Part shown: positions 42,236 to 50,306 of the stretch, piece after piece
Numbering within the stretch: the first letter of the stretch is position 1
How the letters are laid out: each line of letters begins with the position of its first letter
From: an uncultured Eubacteriales bacterium
GTDB taxonomy: Bacteria; Bacillota; Clostridia; Christensenellales; QALW01
DNA length: 64,000 nucleotides
Assembly (NCBI GenBank): GCA_900547955.1
Contig: URIR01000002.1
Span: 49,194 to 113,193, forward strand
Reading direction: 5' to 3'
Translations under genes and position numbers: made by a program
Notes under the pieces: model-generated
Told to the model about the DNA's origin: nothing
The model's input: only the letters and a program-made list of their open reading frames with translations
Database searches by the model: none

Positions 42236-43768
42236 CTAATCTCTCCCTCCTTTGCGCTTAAGAGCCAGATATGTTATAGCCACGGCCGCTAAAGATACAG
42301 CGGCGGCTGAAATAAGAATTACCAGCCCGGTAATCCCCCCATTTATCCTGTTCTCCCCGTTAGGCGCCGCCTGAGTCTGTCCGTTTCCCGCCGTTAAATC
42401 CGTGCTGACGTCCGTACCTGATGAAAGGGTTTTTTCAGGCGCAGCAGGAGAATCGGAAGACAATTCCGGCGAGGGCGAAGGCGTAACGAGCGGAGAAAAT
42501 TCCGCGCCCGAAGCAAACAGCTCTATATCCCTATACATCATCCTTATATTATCCCAGCGCCAGTCGTAATAGGAGCTTTCTCGCTTGCCCCGCTGAGTAG
42601 CATAAAATATGCACACCCTGTTCTCCTTATGGTCCAGAAAAACCTGTGGTATCTGATTAGCGTCATACCCCTCGTCCGGCCTGAACCAGCCGGTAGCCTT
42701 CCAGCTTATTCCGTCCAACGACTGATATTCCACAATCTGCCTCTGGCTCCATCTGCTTGCGTCATCGCTGTAGTAGGGGATTTCATCATCTGTTATCTTA
42801 TACCAGTCTATATACGGATCTCCATAAGCGTAATAAACCGAGCCTATCTTAACCACATCAAAATCTACGCCCGTTAATAATGGCTGCTGCCCGCCGCGTA
42901 TTTCCTTCCATTCTCCCGTAAGGAAATCCCCGCTGCACTCAGCATAGCCTATCTGGTTCTCCTTATAATCAAACCACATTTTCCAGACGCCGTCCTCAAA
43001 CATAAGGCTGGGCCGCTGATGCCCGCCATACCACGAATTTCTATTCTCAGCCTCAGCATATCCCTTTTCCCCCTCCCATACTAAAAGAGGCTTTTCAGAG
43101 CGCTCCCAATTAATGCCGTCGGTTGAAACCGCGCCCATTATGCATGAGGCGTTGCCGTCGGTATCCCCCTCGTAATGGCTGGGTATCATGTCCTCGTCGC
43201 AGCCCATGGCCGAATAGGCCATGTAAAACACGCCCTCCTTATATACTACCGACGGGTCTCCCACATGCCAGGAATCATACCAGACGTCCTGACAGGTTAT
43301 AACCGGATACCAGTAAAAGGGCTTCTGCTCCGCGTCCCAAAAATGCTCGCCCGTTTCGTAATTAACCGAATATATCTCCCACGGCCCCTCCAAAGCCTTT
43401 GCTCTCGCCAGAAATATTGCGTCCCCTCCTGGATAGCCCGGATAATCGCCCTGCGGGTCGTTCTCCTGATTATACGACCAGGCAAAAAACCACATTAAAT
43501 ACGGATACCCCTGGCCGTCGTCCCATTCGGGCACATATACCACCTCCGGCTGGTACATGCTGTAAAAATTAGTGATAAGGTTTTTCTGGTCCCGTATCCA
43601 GCCGTTTTCATATGACTGCAATTCAGGCGCGGCAGGAATCTCCCAATCCCCGTTATCCGCAGAAATATGATTATCCGTATCATTTTCCGCCGCCGCCTGC
43701 GCGGGAACAAAAGTCAAGCCCAAAACAAGCAACAATACAAGACAAACGCCGATAAATCTAGCTTTCAT
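42236..43768 (-). CDS. Secreted membrane-anchored beta-propeller hydrolase-like protein
   Basis: This 510-aa paralogue of the preceding gene has a signal peptide (MKARFIGVCLVLLLVLGLTF, cleavage near AQAAAEN). The same five-bladed propeller follows, then a Ser/Pro/Thr linker, a membrane segment and the basic tail KRKGGRD. It is therefore displayed on the cell surface. Its N-proximal half is identical in DNA to the downstream paralogue; the C-proximal half differs in many residues. It is likely to act on extracellular polysaccharide feeding the binding lipoprotein at 39.6 kb; the substrate is unknown. Confidence 0.78.
   Translation of the reverse strand: MKARFIGVCLVLLLVLGLTFVPAQAAAENDTDNHISADNGDWEIPAAPELQSYENGWIRDQKNLITNFYSMYQPEVVYVPEWDDGQGYPYLMWFFAWSYNQENDPQGDYPGYPGGDAIFLARAKALEGPWEIYSVNYETGEHFWDAEQKPFYWYPVITCQDVWYDSWHVGDPSVVYKEGVFYMAYSAMGCDEDMIPSHYEGDTDGNASCIMGAVSTDGINWERSEKPLLVWEGEKGYAEAENRNSWYGGHQRPSLMFEDGVWKMWFDYKENQIGYAECSGDFLTGEWKEIRGGQQPLLTGVDFDVVKIGSVYYAYGDPYIDWYKITDDEIPYYSDDASRWSQRQIVEYQSLDGISWKATGWFRPDEGYDANQIPQVFLDHKENRVCIFYATQRGKRESSYYDWRWDNIRMMYRDIELFASGAEFSPLVTPSPSPELSSDSPAAPEKTLSSGTDVSTDLTAGNGQTQAAPNGENRINGGITGLVILISAAAVSLAAVAITYLALKRKGGRD
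42973..43603. repeat. 631-bp identical block, copy 2
   Basis: Direct repeat of 41509-42139, offset by 1464 bases. Recombination between the copies would delete one gene equivalent and leave a hybrid with signal peptide but without the C-terminal anchor. Confidence 0.9.
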
Positions 43769-43792
43769 TATTTTCCTCCTCTGCCAGCGCTA

Positions 43793-44845
43793 TTATTTTT
43801 GCGGCTTAGCTTTATTCTTCCTGACCATAATAATTATAACGGCCGCCGCCGCGCACAGAATAGCCGCCGCCCCTAATATGTACCATATCAAACCTCCGTC
43901 AGATTGAAGCTGTTCAGGCTCATAAGAGGGCCGGGCATTGCCGCCCGAGCCGTTCGGCGTATCTATAGCTGCCGAAGAGCTGTTTTCGAGCTGCGCGCCG
44001 GAGGTTGCAGTCTGCTCAGGCTGCTCAGACTGCCCAGGCTGTCCGGCAGAGGACGGCTCAGGCGTTGAAGCAGCGTCCGTTTGGTTTGGAGAAGGAACGG
44101 GATAATCAGACTGTACTGGTTGGTCTATCAATTCGCGCAGGCTGTCCTCAAAGTCATAGCCGAAAAAGAATACGTTATCCAGCACTATGCTCTCGTTTTT
44201 AGAAGCGTCCACCGACGAATAAACCAATTCAAACCCTGGATAGCCTATATAATTGCCCGCCGGGATATCTCCCGTACCCCCGGCGCCCGTCAAATCCTCC
44301 TTAAAAAATACGATATGCCCCCTAAAGCCTGAGGGTATCAGCGCCATTCCCATGCCCTCAGAATCCTCCGCCTTAGTTATATTCCCATCCAAGCCGACAA
44401 GATACAGCGGGCGTCCCTGAGCTACAACCGCATTTGCGCTCGTACCCACCATATACGGTCCGGCGTAAAAATCCTGAGAGGTGTTATTCTCAATATAAAA
44501 GCCCATACCCAGCGCGCCGTCCTGTTCCTCCTGAGTAAGAGCCTGCCCCATTGCTTCAGACGCAATCCTGAAGGCATATCTTTCAATCATTGGACTGTCA
44601 GTTATAACATATCTGCCGTCCTCCCATTTAGTAGCGGCCGCATAATCGGGCGAAAACCAAAGATAGCTTTCCATCAAATCAATATCCGCATCCTCAAATT
44701 CGGAAAAGGTTTCGGCTACGCATACTTTAAGCCCGGAATCCTCCCATGGAGTGGGCCGACCGTCCGAGTCCGCATAAGCGCCGGTATAAACGGACATACA
44801 CAGAATCAAAAAAATAAACGCAAGCGCCGCGCACAATTTTTTCAT
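43793..44845 (-). CDS. Secreted membrane-anchored protein of unknown function
   Basis: This 350-aa protein has a signal peptide (MKKLCAALAFIFLILCMSV, cleavage near AYADS) and an extracellular domain with beta-sandwich character (RYAFRIASEAMG, SGFRGHIVFFKED, ESIVLDNVFFFGYD). A long Ser/Pro/Glu linker, a hydrophobic segment and the basic tail RKNKAKPQK follow. The layout and the motif around GFRGHIVF recall EFRGYVYWEL in 31262-32200, so the two may be distant relatives. It is the first gene of the carbohydrate locus. Confidence 0.65.
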   Translation of the reverse strand: MKKLCAALAFIFLILCMSVYTGAYADSDGRPTPWEDSGLKVCVAETFSEFEDADIDLMESYLWFSPDYAAATKWEDGRYVITDSPMIERYAFRIASEAMGQALTQEEQDGALGMGFYIENNTSQDFYAGPYMVGTSANAVVAQGRPLYLVGLDGNITKAEDSEGMGMALIPSGFRGHIVFFKEDLTGAGGTGDIPAGNYIGYPGFELVYSSVDASKNESIVLDNVFFFGYDFEDSLRELIDQPVQSDYPVPSPNQTDAASTPEPSSAGQPGQSEQPEQTATSGAQLENSSSAAIDTPNGSGGNARPSYEPEQLQSDGGLIWYILGAAAILCAAAAVIIIMVRKNKAKPQK

Positions 44846-45018
44846 AATAAACCCTCCTCAAAAACATATTAAAATTATAATAGCACTCATTATAATATAG
44901 TCAATATACGCTAATAACCAACGCAAGCACATTCCTGACTTCGTGTAGCACAAACATAACTTTTTTTCAGCATGCAGATTCTGCGCATTTGCGCGCCCTT
45001 ACGCAAGCATTTTTAGTA

Positions 45019-45047
45019 TTGCAAAGTTTTAAGCTTGAAGCTATAAT
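45019..45047 (+). promoter_or_regulatory. Promoter of the GatCAB-like operon
   Basis: TTGCAA (45019-45024), 17-base spacer, TATAAT (45042-45047). The rest of 44846-45018 shows no gene. Confidence 0.75.
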
Positions 45048-45082
45048 CAATATATAATCAGTTGTAAGGAGCAATAGCCGCA

Positions 45083-45298
45083 ATGCTTAAGCCAAACAAA
45101 ATCTTAAAAATTTACGGTATTTCAACTGTACAGGAAAAACGCATGCAGGAGGAAATTCTCTCCGAGCTGAAAACGCTGGACGAGCTTTTAAAATTTCCCT
45201 CTCAATTATCCGAACAGCTTCCTCTGCCCCTATATAACAATCTGCTGCGAGAAGACCAGCCCAGGCTCACAGGCCTAGAAAAGGAGCGGGAAGAATGA
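45083..45298 (+). CDS. GatC-like small subunit, degenerate
   Basis: This 71-aa protein is in the gatC position. It keeps the GatC pattern of an amphipathic helix (QEEILSELKTLDELLKF) followed by a REDQPRL segment resembling the REDE region that wraps GatA, but lacks the N-terminal and C-terminal conserved parts; canonical GatC is about 95 residues. GGAG lies 11 bases upstream. Its last bases overlap the gatA-like start (ATGA). Identification rests as much on position as on sequence. Confidence 0.6.
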   Translation: MLKPNKILKIYGISTVQEKRMQEEILSELKTLDELLKFPSQLSEQLPLPLYNNLLREDQPRLTGLEKEREE

Positions 45299-46659
45299 AT
45301 AACGGCCTGGACGAGCTATTTAACGGCTCCATATTTCAATTAAGCGCCTATATGCGCAAAGGCATGCTCTCGCCCGAAGAATTAGCCCTGCTTTGGTGCG
45401 AGCATGCAAAAGCGCAGGATAAATATAATTGCTTTATAGAAATTTTCCCGCCTGAAACCATTATAGAAGCTTTTTCCGCCGGGCCTGTGCATTCACACAT
45501 TCTAGGGCTGCCCTACGCGGTTAGCGATAATATCTGCATAAAAGATAAAACTATAACATGCGCCTCAAACGCATTCAGCTATAAACCTGACTTCAACGCC
45601 GAATGCGTCAGCGATATGCTTAACGCCGGAGCCGCCGTAATTGGAAAGCTGAATATGAACGAATTCGGGCTGGGCTGGAATGCCCAAACCCCCGCATTAA
45701 GAGAAGTATTAAATCCCTGGAATGCTGCCCGAACCGCGGGAATATGCTCGGGAAGCGCAGCAGCTGTCGCCGCGCGTCTGATTCCGGCCGCGCTGGCCTT
45801 GGATATAGGCGGCGGGGCGCTAAGCTCCGCCGCCTATTGCGGCACGGTCTGTCTCAAGCCCACCTACGGCTTTATTTCCCGTCATGGCGTTATATCAATA
45901 TGTCCTTCCCTGGAGCAGATAAGCATAATGGCCAGAAGCTGCCTGGATATAGCGTTGATAGCAGAAAAGCTGCTGCACGGCAGCCGTCTGGATTCCACAT
46001 GCGTTCCCTCAGAAAGATATATGGAATTATATAAATATATGCCGGTTAAATTGAATATTTTTAAGATTGGATTAGCGGTAAACTGGCTGGAAAAGACGGA
46101 CAGCGCTATGCGCAAAGGAATACTCAAAGCCATAGAGGTATTTAAAATGATGGGCGCCAAAATAGAGGAAATAGAGGTTCCCATGAATTATCCTGTTTAT
46201 GAAGCCGTTCGGGTTATATCATGTGTTGAGAGCATTGCTGATATGCTTGTTCAAGACAAAATAGAACAATTAAATTATCACGCTCAAAAAAACATTCTTT
46301 TAAAAAATATTTTAATTGCAAAAAACAAGGGAATTTATTTTAAAAAGGCAAAAAGCGTAAGAGAAAGCATCTGCCGTGAGCTGGAACAAACTCTGAGCGA
46401 GGTAGACGCCCTTATCTGTCCAGGCGGATATTCATTTGCGCCCGAATTAGGAGGAAGCTTGCAGGCAGACGCATTTTTTACCGCTATACCTGCCCTGACC
46501 GGGTTGCCCGCCTTAAGCCTGCCCTGCGGTTTTTCTCAAAATATGCCGCTCGGCATGCTTATTTTAGGGCGAGGACATAGTGAAAACATGCTTTTAGCTC
46601 TGGGAAATGAATTTGAAAGAGCTTCTAAATTAAATTATATATCCCCGATATCTGCATAA
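45295..46659 (+). CDS. GatA-like amidase homologue without the catalytic triad
   Basis: This 454-aa protein is recognisably of the amidase signature family and closest to GatA (GLPYAVSDN, AVIGKLNMNEFGLGWN, NPWNAAR, SGSAAAVAA, YCGTVCLKPTYGF). The Ser-cisSer-Lys triad is gone. The lysine of IKDN is Ser77, the serines of GGSSGGS are Ile150-Cys151, and the nucleophile of TGGSI is Gly174. The fold-forming residues around them are kept and the frame is intact, so it looks like a maintained pseudo-enzyme rather than a recent wreck. It could be a scaffold or a tRNA-binding protein. Not a functional glutaminase as read. Confidence 0.8.
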   Translation: MNNGLDELFNGSIFQLSAYMRKGMLSPEELALLWCEHAKAQDKYNCFIEIFPPETIIEAFSAGPVHSHILGLPYAVSDNICIKDKTITCASNAFSYKPDFNAECVSDMLNAGAAVIGKLNMNEFGLGWNAQTPALREVLNPWNAARTAGICSGSAAAVAARLIPAALALDIGGGALSSAAYCGTVCLKPTYGFISRHGVISICPSLEQISIMARSCLDIALIAEKLLHGSRLDSTCVPSERYMELYKYMPVKLNIFKIGLAVNWLEKTDSAMRKGILKAIEVFKMMGAKIEEIEVPMNYPVYEAVRVISCVESIADMLVQDKIEQLNYHAQKNILLKNILIAKNKGIYFKKAKSVRESICRELEQTLSEVDALICPGGYSFAPELGGSLQADAFFTAIPALTGLPALSLPCGFSQNMPLGMLILGRGHSENMLLALGNEFERASKLNYISPISA

Positions 46660-46672
46660 GGAGGAAAAGCAA

Positions 46673-47425
46673 ATGAATAATAAGGCCGGGCTGACGCTGT
46701 TCTTTCCTATAAACACCATGAGCAAGCTCTTCTGCTCATGTCCCAATTCAGACGCAGCGGGTATTGCTTACTGTCCTATATGCCAGGATATGCCCGGAGT
46801 TATGCCCCTTATAAATAAACAGGCGCTGAACGCAGCTATAGCTGCCGGCTGCATGCTGAAAATACATTTCAGCGCCTCCAGCTTTGAACGCAAGCCAATA
46901 TTTTGCGGAGAAAGATTAATCCAATATACGATAACGCAGGAAAACTCACCCATAGGCACAAACGGCTGCATACGATTTGATACAGAGGATATAAAAATTA
47001 ATAAAATATATCTGGAACAGGAAACAGGAATTGCCGGCGGTAAAATAGACTATAACAAACGCGGCCGTCCATTATTAGGAATAGAAACCGCCGTCTGCTT
47101 TAACGACGCATATCAGGCCTGCTCTTTTTACCAGCAGCTTCAGGCCAGACTTAAGAAAAAAGGGCTTATAAAGGAAGGCCGGACCAATACCGGCATACTG
47201 CGCTTTTCCAACGGACCGGAAATTACTCAAATAGAGCTTAATCAGCTTAAAGAAGCGTTTATCTGGGGAGAAAACGCTAAAAAAGCGCGTTATATATGGA
47301 ACGGCTCCTGCGGACAAGAATTCAGCGCTCTCCCGGGCAAAATATTCTATCCAAACGTTAACCTATGCAGCATACATGTGGACCCAGAATGGATAAGAAG
47401 GGTACGCATGGAATTCGGCTTATAG
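46673..47425 (+). CDS. Truncated GatB-like protein
   Basis: This 250-aa protein corresponds to the GatB cradle domain only. The zinc site survives (FCSCP and YCPICQDMPGVMP), and KIDYNKRGRPLLGIET and the downstream EITQIEL segment match GatB. However, the N-terminal GLEVH motif is replaced by GLTLFF, and the FDRKNYFYPD stretch reads FERKPIFCGE. The helical and tail (YqeY-like) domains that hold tRNA, about 200 residues, are absent. AAGGAGG precedes the ATG by nine bases. With the inactive GatA-like partner, it is unlikely to make Gln-tRNA or Asn-tRNA. Confidence 0.8.
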   Translation: MNNKAGLTLFFPINTMSKLFCSCPNSDAAGIAYCPICQDMPGVMPLINKQALNAAIAAGCMLKIHFSASSFERKPIFCGERLIQYTITQENSPIGTNGCIRFDTEDIKINKIYLEQETGIAGGKIDYNKRGRPLLGIETAVCFNDAYQACSFYQQLQARLKKKGLIKEGRTNTGILRFSNGPEITQIELNQLKEAFIWGENAKKARYIWNGSCGQEFSALPGKIFYPNVNLCSIHVDPEWIRRVRMEFGL

Positions 47426-47443
47426 CAATTAATAATAGCATAT

Positions 47444-47503
47444 ACAATACAATCGAAATACAATGCGCCGCCAAAATGGTGAATTGTACTCTGATTGTAT
47501 TGT
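47444..47503. repeat. Short inverted-repeat element, TACAAT family (copy 1)
   Basis: ACAATACAATCGAAATACAAT (47444-47464) pairs imperfectly with 47483-47503. The inner borders TACAATGCG and GTGAATTGTAC are shared with the larger copy at 60182-60364, so this is probably a deletion derivative. It sits 21 bases from element E4. Confidence 0.7.
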
Positions 47504-47524
47504 CTAGTCAAAATTTTTGAAAAA

Positions 47525-47661
47525 CCGCAGGAAAGCCTTAGAGGCCCAAGGGGGCGGCGTTTGACAGGCCGGTAGGCCTGCCCGGGGCGCGTTTAAGCGC
47601 GCCCCGGCGGCGCTATAAGCGCCGCAAACGCCGCCCCCTTGGGCCTCTAAGGCTTTCCTGC
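47525..47661. repeat. Three-hairpin cruciform element E4
   Basis: The outer arms 47525-47561 and 47625-47661 are perfectly complementary over 37 bp and carry AAGGGGGCGGCGTTT at the junction. Hairpins: 47564-47579 (CAGGCC/GGCCTG), 47581-47606 (GGGGCGCG/CGCGCCCC) and 47606-47624 (GCGGCGCT/AGCGCCGC). It is between the convergent gatB-like and pyrD genes. Confidence 0.9.
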
Positions 47662-47683
47662 GCGCTGTCCATAAAAAGCCGGC

Positions 47684-48592
47684 TTAAACTATAAGCCCGC
47701 CGGTCAGCTCGCTGATTTTCTCCAGCTCATTTAGCTCGCCAAAGTCTTTTAACTCCTCTATTATCCGCGGACAAGCCAATGGGTCGGCAATATTAGCCGT
47801 ACCCACCATAACTGCCGAAGCGCCCGCAAGCATAAATTCCGCAGCGTCCTCTCCTGAATTAATTCCACCCATGCCTATAATGGGTATATTCACTACTCTG
47901 GCGCACTCATATACCATTCTGAGCGCCACAGGCTTAACGCACGGTCCGGATAATCCGCCCACCACATTCCCCAGCAGAGGACGCCGCGTTCTTGCGTCTA
48001 TAGCCATGCCCGTAATGGTATTTATAAGCGACAGGCCGTCAGCGCCGCCCTCCTGGGCTGCTAGAGCCGTCTCCCTTATATCTGTTACATTAGGCGAAAG
48101 CTTCACTATGAGAGGCTGCCGCGCATGCTTTTTAACCTCAGATGTTATCTCCCTCACCAATTCAGGCTTTGTACCAAACTGCACGCCGCCCTTTTTAACA
48201 TTAGGACAGGATATATTCATTTCCAGCATATCTATCTCAGCCTGAGCCAGCCTTTTCGCCATTGCGCAGTATTCCTCAATAGTATTGCCCGCAATATTGG
48301 CAATAAGGACGCAATCAGAATTTTTAATAACTGGTAGATAATTCTGAATAAAATATTCCACGCCCGGATTCTGCAGGCCCACGCAGTTGAGCATGCCCAT
48401 AGGTGTCTCGGCTATGCGCACGCCTCCGTTCCCCTCGCGCGGCAGCAGCGTCATGCCCTTAAGAGACGCCCCGCCCAGGACGCTTAGCGGATACAGCGGC
48501 TCATATTCCGTGCCGAAGCCATAAGTGCCCGAAGCCGCGATAACAGGATTTTTAAAGCGCACCCCGCAGACGCTTACAGACATATCAATCAT
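47684..48592 (-). CDS. pyrD: Dihydroorotate dehydrogenase B, catalytic subunit
   Basis: This 302-aa FMN enzyme oxidises dihydroorotate to orotate, passing electrons through PyrK to NAD. It is a TIM barrel with FKNPVIAASGTYGFG, the catalytic-loop region NISCPNVKKGG carrying the active-site Cys, and GMGGINSGEDAAEFMLAGAS. Start 48592 follows AGAGGTG and overlaps the pyrK stop; a longer frame to 48628 is rejected. Last gene of the pyr operon. Confidence 0.94.
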   Translation of the reverse strand: MIDMSVSVCGVRFKNPVIAASGTYGFGTEYEPLYPLSVLGGASLKGMTLLPREGNGGVRIAETPMGMLNCVGLQNPGVEYFIQNYLPVIKNSDCVLIANIAGNTIEEYCAMAKRLAQAEIDMLEMNISCPNVKKGGVQFGTKPELVREITSEVKKHARQPLIVKLSPNVTDIRETALAAQEGGADGLSLINTITGMAIDARTRRPLLGNVVGGLSGPCVKPVALRMVYECARVVNIPIIGMGGINSGEDAAEFMLAGASAVMVGTANIADPLACPRIIEELKDFGELNELEKISELTGGLIV

Positions 48593-49349
48593 CAAAGAGC
48601 ACCTCTTTTCCCGCAAAAACCGGACCATCCTTGCAGCAGCGCAAATAATGCCATTTTTCCGGACTGCCTATTTTCACATTGCAGACTACGCACGCACCCA
48701 TTCCGCATCCCATTCTCGCTTCAAGGGATAAATAGCTTTCCGCGCCGTAACGGGCGCATACATTTCTGATAAGCTCCAGCGCCCTTTCAGGTCCGCAAGC
48801 GTAAACGCAGCTATATTTTCCCGTTTGAAGCGCCTTTTCTACAAGCTGATGCGCATAGCATTTTTCTCCAAGACTGCCGTCGTCCGAAGCGGTATAAAGC
48901 TCAGATACGAGCGAATTAAATTCCGTCAGCTCATAAGCATAATCCATGCTCCTGAAGGCCAGGGCCGCGCCGCATTCCTTTTTGTAAAGCCTAGCGGCGT
49001 ATAAAAGAGGAGCGCAGCCTATTCCGGCGCCGGCTAAAAGCACTCTGCCCGATGGCTCAGGAAAACCGTTTCCCAAAGGCAGCAGCATGCTTAAGCTTTC
49101 CCTCGCGCCGGAAAGCTGAGCCGTCCCCCCTCCCTTAACCTGATAAATAAAGCTCAATATACGGGCTGAAGCTTCATAATCATTTATGCTAATCGGCCGG
49201 CGCAGAAGCTTATCCCCCGGAACCTTTATATGCGCAAATTGCCCCGGCTTAATTTCCTCAGTAAAATCCTCCGGCAATTTCACGCGCAAAAGAAAAATAT
49301 CCCTGGCGACAGAAAAATTATCTATTATTCTTGCGGTAAGCTCACGCAT
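48585..49349 (-). CDS. pyrK: Dihydroorotate dehydrogenase B, electron transfer subunit
   Basis: This 254-aa ferredoxin-reductase-type subunit binds FAD (LRRPISINDY) and NAD (GAGIGCAPLLYAARLY), with a C-terminal [2Fe-2S] site in CGMGACVVC plus the later RCCKDG. It passes electrons from PyrD to NAD+. It overlaps pyrF by eight bases and pyrD by eight. Confidence 0.94.
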   Translation of the reverse strand: MRELTARIIDNFSVARDIFLLRVKLPEDFTEEIKPGQFAHIKVPGDKLLRRPISINDYEASARILSFIYQVKGGGTAQLSGARESLSMLLPLGNGFPEPSGRVLLAGAGIGCAPLLYAARLYKKECGAALAFRSMDYAYELTEFNSLVSELYTASDDGSLGEKCYAHQLVEKALQTGKYSCVYACGPERALELIRNVCARYGAESYLSLEARMGCGMGACVVCNVKIGSPEKWHYLRCCKDGPVFAGKEVLFDD

Positions 49350-50301
49350 TTTGCACCCCCATGCCGCCGCATGCCCATTTATTATGTCTTTTCAGGCAGC
49401 TCACTATATCCTCTTTCATGCGCTCCGCTTCCCTCCGAGCCGCTTCCTCAGGCTCCAAATTGCTGTATTCAGGCTTTTTATACGCGCAGAGCAGTCCGCG
49501 TGAATTATTAACTATGCCGCCCAGGCCCCTGCTGTCAAAGCAGACCTCAATGTCCTCACATCCCGCTCCCTGAGCGCCGTAGCCCGGAATAAGAAAGAAC
49601 ATATTCTTATACTTTTCCCGCAGCCGCGCGGCCTGCTCCTTATAGGTAGCTCCCACTACCGCTCCTATATTTGAATAGCCATAGGCCCCTATATTGCCTT
49701 CGCCCCATTGCTGCACCATATCCGCCATAGCCTCATATACACGGCGTCCATCCTCCAGAATCAAATCCTGTAACTCCCCTGAAGACGGATTAGAGGTTTT
49801 AACCAAAACAAAAGCTGTTTTATTATACTGAGAGCAGTTATTCTTAAAGGGCAGTATGCCGTCCGAGCCCAGATAACCGTTTATTGTAAGGCAGTCGCAC
49901 GCAAACGCGCCGTCCAGGCTTCCGCCAGAAAGTCCTGTCCTTCCCAGATATGCGGCGCTGTAAGCCTCGGCTGTAGCTCCGATATCATTGCGCTTGCCGT
50001 CGGCTATTACATACATTCCGCTCGCCTTAGCATAAGCGCAGGTATCATAAAACGCTTTAATTCCGGCGTAGGAATACATCTCATAATAAGCAAGCTGAAC
50101 CTTGACGCAGGGTACAATATCGCAAAGCGCGTCTATAAGCAGCTGATTATAATTAAATATAATTCTCGCGCATGATTCAAAGCTATTGCCCTTTTCGTTA
50201 AATTTCTCCCTAAGCGCCTGAGGAACATATTCCAAGCGCGTATCCAGCCCCAAGGCAGTAGGATTTTGTTTTTCCATTATCGCGGTTATCAGTCTATCCA
50301 T
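49342..50301 (-). CDS. pyrF: Orotidine 5'-phosphate decarboxylase (type 2)
   Basis: This 319-aa enzyme converts OMP to UMP. It is the longer type-2 form, with GLDTRLEYVP, the catalytic VIADGKRNDIGATAEAY and IPGYGAQGAG for phosphate binding. It lies five bases after pyrC. Confidence 0.94.
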   Translation of the reverse strand: MDRLITAIMEKQNPTALGLDTRLEYVPQALREKFNEKGNSFESCARIIFNYNQLLIDALCDIVPCVKVQLAYYEMYSYAGIKAFYDTCAYAKASGMYVIADGKRNDIGATAEAYSAAYLGRTGLSGGSLDGAFACDCLTINGYLGSDGILPFKNNCSQYNKTAFVLVKTSNPSSGELQDLILEDGRRVYEAMADMVQQWGEGNIGAYGYSNIGAVVGATYKEQAARLREKYKNMFFLIPGYGAQGAGCEDIEVCFDSRGLGGIVNNSRGLLCAYKKPEYSNLEPEEAARREAERMKEDIVSCLKRHNKWACGGMGVQNA

Positions 50302-50306
50302 ATCTA

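Noticed and set aside
47525..47661. Cruciform elements as plain Rho-independent terminators
   Set aside because: Outer arms of 25-42 bp enclosing three hairpins, usually without a T-run, and presence of a separate terminator before E1.
48593..48628. Longer pyrD start at 48628
   Set aside because: The extension lies inside pyrK, and the inner ATG at 48592 has AGAGGTG at proper distance and matches family length.
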